Assembly: GCA_014860005.1 (NCBI GenBank)
Contig: JACZKP010000156.1
Location: 17,880 to 81,879, forward strand
DNA from: Verrucomicrobiota bacterium
GTDB lineage: Bacteria; Verrucomicrobiota; Verrucomicrobiae; Limisphaerales; UBA11358
Direction of reading: 5' to 3'
Length of the DNA stretch: 64,000 bases
How positions within the stretch are numbered: position 1 is the first letter of the stretch; the number at the start of each line of letters is the position of its first letter. Made by a program: the position numbers and the translations under genes. This document shows positions 25,839 through 34,326 of this stretch, one piece after another. Below the pieces are notes generated by a model. That model was not told where the DNA came from and ran no database searches. It saw only the letters and a list, made by a program, of their open reading frames with translations.

Positions 25839-28007
25839 TCATTCCTGCGGCGGCTTCTCAGCTTCGCCGCTCGTCGGCGCTTCGCCGCTCATTTGCTTGT
25901 CGCGGTCTTCCATGGCGGCCTTGCGGGACAGACGCACGCGCCCCTTTTCATCCACGCCCAGGCATTTCACCCAGATTTCATCGCCCATCTTGACGATGTC
26001 CTCGGTCTTCTTCACGCGGAAGTTGGCGAGTTCACTGATGTGAACGAGGCCGTCCTTGCCCGGGAGAAATTCCACGAAGCAGCCGAATTCCTTGATCGTG
26101 ACAACCTTGCCCCGGTAAATCCGGCCAATCTCCGCCTCGGCGGTCATGCCCTCGATTGCATCCCGCGCGATATTCATGCCTTCTGCAGATACGGAGAAGA
26201 TGTTCACCGTGCCATCATCTTCAATGTCAATTTCGCAGCCGGATTCTTCGACCAGCCGCTTGATGTTCTTGCCGCCGGGGCCGATCAGTGCGCCGATCTT
26301 TTCGGGATTGATCTTCACGGTGACGATGCGCGGCGCGTACTTGCTGAGCTCCTTGCGCGGTTCGGCCAGCGTCTTCGCCATTTCACCGAGAATATGCAGG
26401 CGCGCCACCCGGGCCTTCTCAATTGCCTCGGTCATCAGCGTGTGCGGCAGGCCGCGCAGCTTGAGATCCAACTGAAACCCGGTGATGCCCTTCTCTGTGC
26501 CGGCGATCTTGCAGTCCATGTCGCAGTAATGATCTTCCCAGCCGATGATGTCGGTCAGGAGTTGGTACCGCGAAATCTTCCGCTCGGCGTCGTTCTCCGC
26601 GCAAATGCCAACGCTGATGCCTGCCACGGGCCGCAGCAACGGCACTCCGGCGTCCATGAGCGCCAGCGAACCGCCGCAGACACTCGCCATCGAGGTCGAG
26701 CCGTTCGATTCCATGATCTCGCTGGTGACGCGAACTGTGTAGGGATAATCCTTCTTGGGGAGCATCGGCTCAATCGAGCGTTCGGCGAGGGCGCCGTGAC
26801 CGATTTCGCGTCGGCCCGGCCCCATGATGCGACCGGTTTCACCGACCGAGAAGTTCGGGAAGTTGTAATGGAGCAGGAATTTCTTCTCATTCTCGCCGCC
26901 GGTGTAGGAATCGAATTCCTGGGTATCATCACCCGTTCCGAGGGTGGCGAGGGTAAGAGCCTGAGTTTCACCGCGGGCAAACAACGCCGAACCGTGAGCG
27001 CGCGGCAGGATGCCTACTTCGCTCGTAATCGGGCGAACCGTGTTGAAATCACGGCCATCCAACCGTTTGCCATTATCCAGAATCAAGCTGCGAACCGCTT
27101 CCTTCTGGATGTAGTAAAACGCGTCCTTGATGACGAAATCTGTGACTATCTCTGCGCCGAATTTCTCCACGAGCTTGGCGCCCACTTCATCTTGAATGGC
27201 CTTGCAGGCGGCTTCGCGAGCGAGCTTGCCGGGCGTCAAAAGCGCCGGGACGAAGCGATCGCCTGCCAGGTTCTTGGCTTCCTGCAGGACATCGTCGGGA
27301 GCAACGTTGAGTTTAATCTGGCGTTTGGGTTTGCCAACCTTGGCCACCAGTTCTTTTTGCGCGGCGATCAACGGCTCACAGCACTCCTGGCCAAACTTGA
27401 GCGCGGCGTTGAAATCGGCCTCGCTGATTTCCTGGGCCGAACCTTCATACATCACGATGTCGGTGGCGTTCCCAACGTAAACCAGGTCGAGATCGCTCTC
27501 GGCCATTTCGGCGTGCGTTGGGTTGGCGATGAATTTGCCACCCACCCGGCCCACGCGCACGGCACCCAGCGGGCCATCCCACGGAATGTCGCTGACCATG
27601 AGCGCGGCGCTGGCGCCGACGATGCTGAGAATGTCCGGATCGTTCTCGCCGTCGGCGCTGAGCACGACGGTCTGCACCTGGACTTCGTTATACCAACCCT
27701 TCGGGAACAGGGGGCGAATGGGCCGATCCGTGAGGCGGCAGGTGAGAATCTCCTTTTCGGTCGGACGGCCTTCCCGTTTGAAGTAGCCGCCTGGAAATTT
27801 CCCAGCCGCCGCTGCTTTCTCCCGGTAATCCACCGTGAGCGGGAAAAAATCCAAGCCTTCTTTGGCCTTGGTAGCCGCCACGGCGGCTACGATGACAATG
27901 GTTTCACCGAGTTGAACGGTGACGGCGCCGTCGGCCTGTTTGGCGAGTTTGCCGGTTTCAATGAGGATCTGTTTGTCGCCCACTTGGACGGTTAGTTTCT
28001 CTGGCAT
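25839..28007 (-). CDS. pnp: Polyribonucleotide nucleotidyltransferase (PNPase)
   Basis: 722 residues from the ATG at 28007. Two RNase PH domains ([15 protein letters not shown] and [20 protein letters not shown] in the first; [17 protein letters not shown] and [17 protein letters not shown] in the second), a KH domain ([16 protein letters not shown]) and a C-terminal S1 domain ([20 protein letters not shown]). It degrades RNA 3' to 5' by phosphorolysis. It lies directly downstream of rpsO, the conserved bacterial order. A strong hairpin in the leader (28048-28083) may serve the kind of RNase III/PNPase autoregulation known in E. coli. Confidence 0.96.
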   Translation of the reverse strand: MPEKLTVQVGDKQILIETGKLAKQADGAVTVQLGETIVIVAAVAATKAKEGLDFFPLTVDYREKAAAAGKFPGGYFKREGRPTEKEILTCRLTDRPIRPLFPKGWYNEVQVQTVVLSADGENDPDILSIVGASAALMVSDIPWDGPLGAVRVGRVGGKFIANPTHAEMAESDLDLVYVGNATDIVMYEGSAQEISEADFNAALKFGQECCEPLIAAQKELVAKVGKPKRQIKLNVAPDDVLQEAKNLAGDRFVPALLTPGKLAREAACKAIQDEVGAKLVEKFGAEIVTDFVIKDAFYYIQKEAVRSLILDNGKRLDGRDFNTVRPITSEVGILPRAHGSALFARGETQALTLATLGTGDDTQEFDSYTGGENEKKFLLHYNFPNFSVGETGRIMGPGRREIGHGALAERSIEPMLPKKDYPYTVRVTSEIMESNGSTSMASVCGGSLALMDAGVPLLRPVAGISVGICAENDAERKISRYQLLTDIIGWEDHYCDMDCKIAGTEKGITGFQLDLKLRGLPHTLMTEAIEKARVARLHILGEMAKTLAEPRKELSKYAPRIVTVKINPEKIGALIGPGGKNIKRLVEESGCEIDIEDDGTVNIFSVSAEGMNIARDAIEGMTAEAEIGRIYRGKVVTIKEFGCFVEFLPGKDGLVHISELANFRVKKTEDIVKMGDEIWVKCLGVDEKGRVRLSRKAAMEDRDKQMSGEAPTSGEAEKPPQE

Positions 28008-28047
28008 AGATGCTGACTTTGAGGTTGATCCGCTGCCTCCGAGTAAC

Positions 28048-28083
28048 TTCAGTGAAGCCCGGGAAGTATCGGGATTCACTGAA
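28048..28083 (-). promoter_or_regulatory. Hairpin in the rpsO-pnp intergenic leader
   Basis: A 14-bp stem with one mismatch (TTCAGTGAAGCCCG against CGGGATTCACTGAA) and an 8-nt loop lies 41 nt upstream of the pnp ATG. No T-run follows on the minus strand, so it is not a classical terminator. Its place matches the RNase III-processed stem loop of the E. coli rpsO-pnp leader (inference by analogy). Confidence 0.6.
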
Positions 28084-28224
28084 ATCGCCCAGGGGCAACG
28101 GATTTTTCATGCGCGATTAGTTGGTTCCGAAACGGGACCGCTCGCGAATTGCGGCCCAATTCCTTTGAGGTCGGAAGGCAGCGCCGCGAAATGACTGCGG
28201 ACGCACCCCACCTTCCGGAAAATC

Positions 28225-28482
28225 TTAGTGACGAAGCTTGAGCTTCTTGGTAATGGCCTGGTAACGGCTGACGTCCGTATCGTGCAAATAGTCAAGCAAA
28301 CGGCGACGCTGGCCCACCATCATCAACAGGCCGCGCCGGGAACTGTGGTCCATCTTGTTCATCTGCAAGTGACCGGTCAGGTGGTTGATTCGTTCGGTGA
28401 GCAAGGCAATCTGCACGTCCGCCGACCCGGTGTCCTTCTCGTGCAGCTTGAAATCGTCAATCGTCTTTGTTTTGGCTTCCAT
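28225..28482 (-). CDS. rpsO: 30S ribosomal protein S15
   Basis: 85 residues from the ATG at 28482, chosen over an in-frame ATG at 28500 because GGAA precedes it and the resulting N-terminus aligns with S15. Signature blocks: [40 protein letters not shown] and [14 protein letters not shown]. It binds the central domain of 16S rRNA early in small-subunit assembly. It is followed by pnp, as in most bacteria. Confidence 0.97.
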   Translation of the reverse strand: MEAKTKTIDDFKLHEKDTGSADVQIALLTERINHLTGHLQMNKMDHSSRRGLLMMVGQRRRLLDYLHDTDVSRYQAITKKLKLRH

Positions 28483-28620
28483 ACTTTTTGTTGATTCCAT
28501 GTGAATAAGACGCGAAATCGTAAGTATGCGCGAAGCGGGTGTAAAGCTATTTCCTCCGCTGATTTGGTCCTCTCGCACTCCGCAGTGTGCCTTTGGACCG
28601 CCTTGAATGTACGAAATGAG

Positions 28621-28665
28621 ATTCCCTGTCGGATTTCAGACCCCGGCGGCGATATACTTTTGAAC
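28621..28665 (+). promoter_or_regulatory. Shared promoter-like element, copy 1
   Basis: ATTCCCTGTCGGATTT at 28621-28636, then GATATAC near 28651, ending 2 nt before the next gene's GTG context. The same TGTCSGATTT core sits at nearly the same distance upstream of the paralogous gene at 30474 and of the gene stub at 32219. The -35/-10-like spacing suggests an ECF-type promoter, possibly autoregulatory. Confidence 0.5.
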
Positions 28666-30234
28666 GTGAACGAAACCGCAACCATCAGTGACCGGCAATT
28701 TCTCGCCCGTTACGCCCGTGACCGCGCCGAAGATGCTTTTGCGGAACTCGTTCGCCGCCATGTTAATCTCGTCCATTCCGCCGCGCTCCGGCAGGTTCGT
28801 TCCCCGCAACTCGCCGAGGAAGTCGCCCAATCCGTCTTCACCGACCTCGCCCGCAATGCACACCGCCTCGCGCGTGGCGGCGATGCCCCATCGCTTGGAA
28901 GCCTGACGCCGTGGCTCTATCAAGTCACCCGCCGCACGGCCATTGATGTCGTGCGTCGCGAAGCCCGCCGCCAATTGCGCGAACAAATCGCCACCGAGAT
29001 GAATGCCATTAGCGCCACGACTGCCGACTGGACGCACATCGAACCGCTGCTCGACGAAGCCATGTCCGCACTCGACGACACCGACCGCACCGCCGTTCTG
29101 CTCCGCTATTTTGAGAACAAAACCCTGCGCGAAGTCGGCCAGCAACTCGGCACGTCCGACGACGCGGCGCAAAAACGCGTGAGCCGCGCGGTGGAGCGTT
29201 TGCGTGAATTCTTCGCCAAACGCGGCGTTACGGTCGGCGCGAGCGGACTCGCGGTTGTCATCTCCGCCAATGCCGTCCAGGCTGCGCCGGTTGGATTGGC
29301 CGTAACAATTTTCACCGCCGCCGCGCTTGCGGGAACAACTGTCGCCGTCACCACAATCGCCACTGCCACCAAAGCCATCGCCATGACTACCCTGCAAAAA
29401 ACCGTCGTTACCACCACCGTTGCCGTCCTGGCCGGAGTCGGTATTTACGAAGCCCGCCAAGCCGCTCACTTGCGTGCCCGGATTACAGCGATCCAGCAAG
29501 AACCGAGGTCGCTGCCCGGGTCGTCCAACGATGCCGCCCTCTCGGCCCTTCAGGAGAAGATTGACCTGCTCGCGGCTCAGAACGCCGACCTCGCCGGTGC
29601 GCTCGCCCTAGCCAACACCGACCGAGCCCGACTCGCAACGGAGCGAGAACAGGCCAAGCGCGCCGCCGCGCTGTACAAGGAACTGGGTGACCTGGCAAAT
29701 CCCAAAGACACGAATCCCACCAATGCGTATCCCACAGAGAGGCACGTCTGGGTCGGATGGGGCAGGTTTGGCCGGATGGGAGCGCTCTCGAAGGAGGGTA
29801 ATGCCAAGCTTTCGCCGGAGGAAAAATCCGCGCTCGAAGCGGCGCAGATGAAGATACTGGAGGAACTTCCCCATCTGGTAAAGGCCACGAAACAGTTCGC
29901 TGCCGCCAAGTCGTCCAGCCTGGAGCGGCCTGAGGCCCGGGAAACGGACGAGATGATGGACATGGTTACATGCCTGCTCTATGGCGCGCTGAATCTGGAT
30001 GAGCAGCAGTTCTATCAGGTGTATGGCGTGATGCAGAAACTTGGAGAGGAGGCCAAACTCAAAGGCGTCTCGAAGGAGAATCCTGAAGCCGCGGAGGCGA
30101 TCAAACAGTTTGTGGAAGAGTGGAAGGCGGAGACGCAGACACTGCTAACGCCAGAACAAGCTCGGATATTCGCGGAAGTCGTGACTCACTTTCAGGTCGA
30201 ACCCGGAAATTTTGGCTTCAATTTCAGTTTTTGA
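28666..30234 (+). CDS. ECF sigma factor fused to a membrane and coiled-coil extension (paralog 1)
   Basis: 522 residues from the GTG at 28666, chosen because the second paralog starts the same way just after the same upstream element. Sigma region 2 (DAFAELVRRHVNLVHSAALR, then AEEVAQSVFTDLARNA and LTPWLYQVTRRTAIDVVRRE) and region 4 (DDTDRTAVLLRYFENKTLRE, then DDAAQKRVSRAVERLREFF) occupy about 1-185. Two hydrophobic helices follow (VGLAVTIFTAAALAGTTVAV and VVTTTVAVLAGVGIYEA), then a coiled coil and a 200-residue C-terminal domain rich in helices. One protein may thus combine sigma and its own membrane regulator. It is a close paralog of the gene at 30474. Confidence 0.85.
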   Translation: MNETATISDRQFLARYARDRAEDAFAELVRRHVNLVHSAALRQVRSPQLAEEVAQSVFTDLARNAHRLARGGDAPSLGSLTPWLYQVTRRTAIDVVRREARRQLREQIATEMNAISATTADWTHIEPLLDEAMSALDDTDRTAVLLRYFENKTLREVGQQLGTSDDAAQKRVSRAVERLREFFAKRGVTVGASGLAVVISANAVQAAPVGLAVTIFTAAALAGTTVAVTTIATATKAIAMTTLQKTVVTTTVAVLAGVGIYEARQAAHLRARITAIQQEPRSLPGSSNDAALSALQEKIDLLAAQNADLAGALALANTDRARLATEREQAKRAAALYKELGDLANPKDTNPTNAYPTERHVWVGWGRFGRMGALSKEGNAKLSPEEKSALEAAQMKILEELPHLVKATKQFAAAKSSSLERPEARETDEMMDMVTCLLYGALNLDEQQFYQVYGVMQKLGEEAKLKGVSKENPEAAEAIKQFVEEWKAETQTLLTPEQARIFAEVVTHFQVEPGNFGFNFSF

Positions 30235-30282
30235 GGAGAAGCCAAGAAGAACCAAGGAAGAAAAAATTGGTGTTCGCTCGTC

Positions 30283-30410
30283 TGCCGTAGAGCCGCGGCT
30301 TCCAGCCCAGCGGAACAACCTCACGCAAACCCAAGCCGCTTGAAACTTCCGTGAGTCCTCAAACACACTTACGCCATTCCCGGGCGGCGGGACTTGCGCA
30401 CTCTACGGCA
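30283..30410. repeat. Inverted-repeat spacer between the two sigma genes
   Basis: TGCCGTAGAG at 30283-30292 is matched by CTCTACGGCA at 30401-30410, bounding a 128-bp stretch containing GCCGCGGCTTCCAGCCCAGC. A related GAGGCTTCCAGCCCGTCGG occurs at 32322-32340. This looks like another short palindromic repeat family. No gene lies in the gap 30235-30473. Confidence 0.5.
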
Positions 30411-30431
30411 AGCCGGGAGGCTCGCCGCTAC

Positions 30432-30473
30432 ATTCCCTGTCCGATTTGGGCGGCAGCGGCTACTCTAGGGTGA
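30432..30473 (+). promoter_or_regulatory. Shared promoter-like element, copy 2
   Basis: ATTCCCTGTCCGATTT at 30432-30447 followed by GGCTACTC near 30458 and the GTG at 30474. It differs from copy 1 at one base in the first 16. Confidence 0.5.
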
Positions 30474-32123
30474 GTGAACGATCAGACCGACACCCAAATG
30501 CTGCGTGCCTACGCTGAACACCGCTCCGAACCGGCGTTCGCGGAACTGGTGCGCCGCCATGTGGATTTCGTCTATTCCGCCGCCCGACGCATGGTGTGCG
30601 ATTCGCATCTCGCTCAAGACGTGACCCAAGCCGTGTTCGTCGCGCTCGCGAGGAACGCGGCCCAGCTTACCGATCGTCAGGTGCTGTCCGGTTGGTTGCA
30701 TCGCACCGCGCAAAACATCGCGGCGCAAACCGTCCGCTCCGAGGTGCGCCGTCGCGCCCGCGAACAGGAAGCCGCTGCCATGAACGAACTCCTTTCTGCC
30801 GAACCCGACATAGTTTGGGAACACATCGCCCCGCACCTCGATGCCGCATTGGGAGAACTGAACGAGGGGGACCGCGATGCGTTGTTGCTGCGCTACTTCG
30901 AATGCAAGTCCGCCCGCGAGATGGCGCAAATCCTCGGCCTCACCGACGAAGCCGCGCAAAAGCGTGTGAGCCGCGCCGTGGATCGCTTGCGTGAATTCTT
31001 CTCCAAACGCGGCGTCACGGTCGGTGCAAGCGGACTCGCGGTCGTCATCTCCGCCAATGCCGTGCAAGCCGCACCGGCAAGCCTGATGCTCACAATTTCC
31101 ACCGCTGCCGTGTTGACCGGTACAACCCTCACCACCACCGCAACTGTCACCGCCACGAAAGCCATTGCCATGACTGCACTTCAGAAAACCATCGTTACCG
31201 CCACCATCGCCGTCCTGGCCGGGGCGGGAATCTACGAAGCCCGCCAAGCCTCGCAATTGCGCGACGAAGTGCAATCGCTCCAGCAGCAAAAAGCGCCGTT
31301 GACCGAACAAATTCGGAAGTTCGAACAAGAACAGGAGGAGGCTGCACGGCAGCTTGCGGCCTTACGCGACGATAACGAACGCCTGAACCGCAATACTGCC
31401 GAACTGTTGAGGCTGCGCGGCGAAGTGGCCCGGTTGCGGAACGAAATACGCGAATTGGCCGAGACTGCTGGCAAGAAGACTGATCCGGCAGAGAGCTTGA
31501 TGCTCGAAGGCATCAGGTGGCTGCCTGAATGGAAGGATGCGGGACTGGCTTCACCAGAGGCAACGCTTGAAACTTATTTTTGGGCGCAAGCCAATGGCAA
31601 TGTTGACAGACTTAAGGAGTTGATGGTTTTCGATCGTGGCACCAACATTGTGCCGGTTTCTGATCTCTATGCAAAAAGGGAAGCTCGCCAGGATGGAGAC
31701 ACTTGGAGGGCGGCAACTATAGGGGGCGTACGCATCCACAGGAAATTCGTTACAAGCGTTCTGGACGCGGATCGCGCCTCCTTTGAGGTCGAATACATGG
31801 GACCTGGGTTTGAGGGAGGCAGAAAGGTGTCTCCCAACGTGATCGTGGATGCAAAGGTCATACCGGTTGACCCTGCCAACCCACCGACGTGGAGTCCAAC
31901 AGGTAGCCCTATATTTGACCTCGTGCGGGTGGACGGTCAGTGGAAGATTGACCGCAGAGAATCTCTGGTGCGAATGACGATTGACGACGAAGATTCAGAG
32001 GCAATGGCCAAAATGATGATGCAAATGGACCCGGAAACGCTTGAGAAGCTAAAGGCTAACCCCCAACTTCCGGCAAAGACGCTGCGGGCGTACGAGGAAC
32101 TAAAGGCCAAAAGCGCGCAATAA
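30474..32123 (+). CDS. ECF sigma factor fused to a membrane and coiled-coil extension (paralog 2)
   Basis: 549 residues from the GTG at 30474. Sigma region 2 (PAFAELVRRHVDFVYSAARR, then AQDVTQAVFVALARNA and LSGWLHRTAQNIAAQTVRSE) and region 4 (EGDRDALLLRYFECKSAREM, then EAAQKRVSRAVDRLREFF). The junction VTVGASGLAVVISANAVQAA is identical to paralog 1, then two hydrophobic helices, a long coiled coil (about 255-345, LRDEVQSLQQQKAPLTEQI) and a C-terminal domain different from paralog 1. So the sigma/membrane core was duplicated and the output or sensor end was exchanged or diverged. Confidence 0.85.
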   Translation: MNDQTDTQMLRAYAEHRSEPAFAELVRRHVDFVYSAARRMVCDSHLAQDVTQAVFVALARNAAQLTDRQVLSGWLHRTAQNIAAQTVRSEVRRRAREQEAAAMNELLSAEPDIVWEHIAPHLDAALGELNEGDRDALLLRYFECKSAREMAQILGLTDEAAQKRVSRAVDRLREFFSKRGVTVGASGLAVVISANAVQAAPASLMLTISTAAVLTGTTLTTTATVTATKAIAMTALQKTIVTATIAVLAGAGIYEARQASQLRDEVQSLQQQKAPLTEQIRKFEQEQEEAARQLAALRDDNERLNRNTAELLRLRGEVARLRNEIRELAETAGKKTDPAESLMLEGIRWLPEWKDAGLASPEATLETYFWAQANGNVDRLKELMVFDRGTNIVPVSDLYAKREARQDGDTWRAATIGGVRIHRKFVTSVLDADRASFEVEYMGPGFEGGRKVSPNVIVDAKVIPVDPANPPTWSPTGSPIFDLVRVDGQWKIDRRESLVRMTIDDEDSEAMAKMMMQMDPETLEKLKANPQLPAKTLRAYEELKAKSAQ

Positions 32124-32182
32124 CCGGTGGTCTGCACAGCAGCGGCGCTCGCGCCCTCCAAGGCAGATCCGGACGCCACAAT

Positions 32183-32317
32183 TGTCGGATTTCACCTGTA
32201 GTAGGTAGTATCCAATGCGTGAACGACCAAAACGATCCACAACTATATCGTGCCGACTCAACTCACCGCTTCGTCTCGGCGTTCCCCGTAGCGGCAGGCG
32301 TCCGCGCCTGCCGGTGA
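32183..32317 (+). pseudogene. 5' stub of a third ECF sigma paralog with its promoter element
   Basis: TGTCGGATTT at 32183-32192 and GTAGTATCC near 32205 repeat the upstream element of the two intact paralogs at the same distance. The GTG at 32219 opens with MNDQNDPQLYRADSTHR, close to MNDQTDTQMLRAYAEHR of paralog 2. After about 17-22 codons the similarity is lost in a CCGCGCCTGCCGG-type repeat and the frame stops at 32315-32317. It is the broken end of a third family member. Confidence 0.65.
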
Positions 32318-32349
32318 GCCGAGGCTTCCAGCCCGTCGGCCCCGACGCC

Positions 32350-33507
32350 TCACTTCGATTCCATGCGGAGGTTCATGCCCGTCTTCATGGTCATTTTCTG
32401 TTTCTGACCGCCCATGTCCATGCTCAACGACATCTCGGTTTGCGCCTGCATGGTCGCCAGCAACGGCATGAGTTGCGCAAGGTCCACGGTCATGTTGCCG
32501 GTGCCGGTGCCGGTCATTTTGGTGACATCAAGTTTCATCTGCGGCATGGCCGGGTTTTGGATTTTTTGATTCGCGGCGGTTTGAGCAATGGTTACCGCCG
32601 TGTTGAGACGGTTGCCCTCTATTGAAAGCAGTTCGTAGGTCGCCGTCTGATTGATCGTCATGCCCTGCGACTTGAGCGGCTGCCGGACTTCCCATTTGGC
32701 GCCGACGCCCACGGCCTCCTCGGGCAAATGCACCGCGATGTTCGACCAGGTTTCCTGCATCTGGGCCAGGGACTGGCGCATTTGCGGGTCGGCATCCGGT
32801 GGCACCACTAACTCCGATTCCTTGTTGAAGCCGCGATTGGACATGGTGGCGGTATTGGTAATCCCTTGCACCCCGCCAAGCGACGCCTTCATGGCTTCCA
32901 CGACTTGCGGCATGGCGTCGGGATCATCGGCCACGCTGACGTCTCCCAAGGTGATTTCATAAGTGATATCGCCTTCGGAGGAAACCGTTTTCACGGTCAC
33001 GTCCATGGGCATGATGATTCCCGGCATCTTCATTGGCTGGCCGAGGCCCATGTCCATCTCCATTTTCAAGGTCGTCGTCACGGTCTGGCGGGCGCCGGGT
33101 TCGGGCTGAAGCCGCAGCGCTCTGCGCGGTTCCGTCCCGGCGGACAGCAACTTCACCGGCGAGGATGACGCTGCCGTGGAGGTTTTGGCTTCAGTGGGAG
33201 TTACAGTAACAACCGGCTGGGAGAGCGTGGCGATTTTGTCCGCCAGGTAGTTTAGGCGATAGGAAACCACTTTGACATTCCAGGTGGGATGCCGCTGCTT
33301 GAAATTCACCAACGCACTGTGAGCCTCCTGGTATTTGGCTTTCGCCGCCTCGCGCTCGCCGGCTTTGTTAAGCGTATCCGCCTGGTCCATTTGCTCGTGA
33401 ATGCGCAGATACCGGGTCTCGGCGTCATCCGCCCACGCCGGGGCCAGGGCCAGGAGGAGGATGAAGATAATCGCCGCAGCGCGGGTTGGATAACCATTCA
33501 AGTTCAT
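32350..33507 (-). CDS. Secreted protein with an N-terminal helical repeat, DUF6263-like
   Basis: 385 residues from the ATG at 33507. Signal peptide (AAAIIFILLLALAPAWA), a helical segment (about 25-85, YLRIHEQMDQADTLNKAGE) resembling TPR-like leaders common in Verrucomicrobia, then a beta-rich Met-rich domain (about 120-385) with alternating strands such as MDVTVKTVSSEGDITYEITL and KMEMDMGLGQPM. Its C-terminal pattern resembles the uncharacterised DUF6263 group; I cannot give a function. The first 2 nt of this gene overlap the divergent gene at 33506. Confidence 0.62.
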   Translation of the reverse strand: MNLNGYPTRAAAIIFILLLALAPAWADDAETRYLRIHEQMDQADTLNKAGEREAAKAKYQEAHSALVNFKQRHPTWNVKVVSYRLNYLADKIATLSQPVVTVTPTEAKTSTAASSSPVKLLSAGTEPRRALRLQPEPGARQTVTTTLKMEMDMGLGQPMKMPGIIMPMDVTVKTVSSEGDITYEITLGDVSVADDPDAMPQVVEAMKASLGGVQGITNTATMSNRGFNKESELVVPPDADPQMRQSLAQMQETWSNIAVHLPEEAVGVGAKWEVRQPLKSQGMTINQTATYELLSIEGNRLNTAVTIAQTAANQKIQNPAMPQMKLDVTKMTGTGTGNMTVDLAQLMPLLATMQAQTEMSLSMDMGGQKQKMTMKTGMNLRMESK

Positions 33508-34129
33508 GCGGCGAAATCTATTCAGCCACGGAATGGCGTCAAACCAAAAGCAGGTGGTCACGGAAAATGCGCGGCACGAAAGCGCGAACGTTCCGGTCTG
33601 GCTCACCCTCACCCATCTGTTGACGCTCGGCTTGGTGGTCGCCTTTGCGCATCATCCCGACGTGTTCTTTGGCGTGTTGGTGTTGTTCCTCGGCCTCGTC
33701 ACCGCCACGCACAAACACCAGGACGATCTCAAACTCCGCGAAGGCTTGTTGGTCGGATTCTTTCTGGCCGGACTCGTCACGCTGGGTTCGCTCCAAGCCT
33801 ACTGGCTCAAGCCGTTGCTCGCGCAGCTCAACGGCGGGGCGTTGTTCTTTGGCGCCACGGCCCTGACCTCCATCACCGACAACGCCGCGCTCACGTATCT
33901 CGGCTCCATGGTGGAAGGCATATCGGACGAGCTCAAATACGCGCTGGTGGCCGGCGCGGTAACCGGCGGAGGCTTGACGGTCATTGCCAATGCCCCGAAC
34001 CCGGCGGGGGTGGGTATTTTGCAGGGCGCAAAAGTATTTGCCGGCGAAGGCATCAGTCCGCTGGGTTTGTTGCTCGGCGCCCTGCTGCCAACTGCCGTCT
34101 CCGTGGTGTTCTTTTGGTTCCTGCGCTGA
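33506..34129 (+). CDS. C-terminal half of a PF07399-type Na+/H+ antiporter (truncated)
   Basis: 207 residues. From about residue 30 the sequence (VPVWLTLTHLLTLGLVVAFA, then LFFGATALTSITDNAALTYL and GGGLTVIANAPNPAGVGIL) is the C-terminal part of the putative Na+/H+ antiporter family, with about five membrane helices and the conserved Ser-Ile-Thr-Asp-Asn-Ala stretch. Family members are about 400-450 residues, and the N-terminal half is absent: upstream DNA is occupied by the divergent secreted-protein gene. It is probably a non-functional remnant. Confidence 0.65.
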   Translation: MRRNLFSHGMASNQKQVVTENARHESANVPVWLTLTHLLTLGLVVAFAHHPDVFFGVLVLFLGLVTATHKHQDDLKLREGLLVGFFLAGLVTLGSLQAYWLKPLLAQLNGGALFFGATALTSITDNAALTYLGSMVEGISDELKYALVAGAVTGGGLTVIANAPNPAGVGILQGAKVFAGEGISPLGLLLGALLPTAVSVVFFWFLR

Positions 34130-34326
34130 TCGCGTCGGCAGCTTGCCTCAGTAGAACCGCGACCGGCCAACAGCCGCAAAGCGGAATTGCAGCGGCCGGG
34201 CAATGACCCGCAAACCAACCCATCTGAACCGTAGGTGGTTGCTGCGGCGTGCAAGTGAATTCAGGCATGAGTTGAGCCAGTGAATTCAAAATGGCGCAGA
34301 CTTCCCTGACCTTGTAGCCTCTGTCC

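Noticed and set aside
25893..27995. A 700-codon open frame antisense to pnp
   Set aside because: It lies wholly opposite a clear PNPase gene with all domains. Long antisense frames are expected in GC-rich coding DNA; no motif or start signal supports it.
28501..28665. An upstream extension of the first sigma gene to an ATG at 28501
   Set aside because: These codons cross the shared promoter element and the rpsO upstream region. The GTG at 28666 aligns with the start of the paralog.
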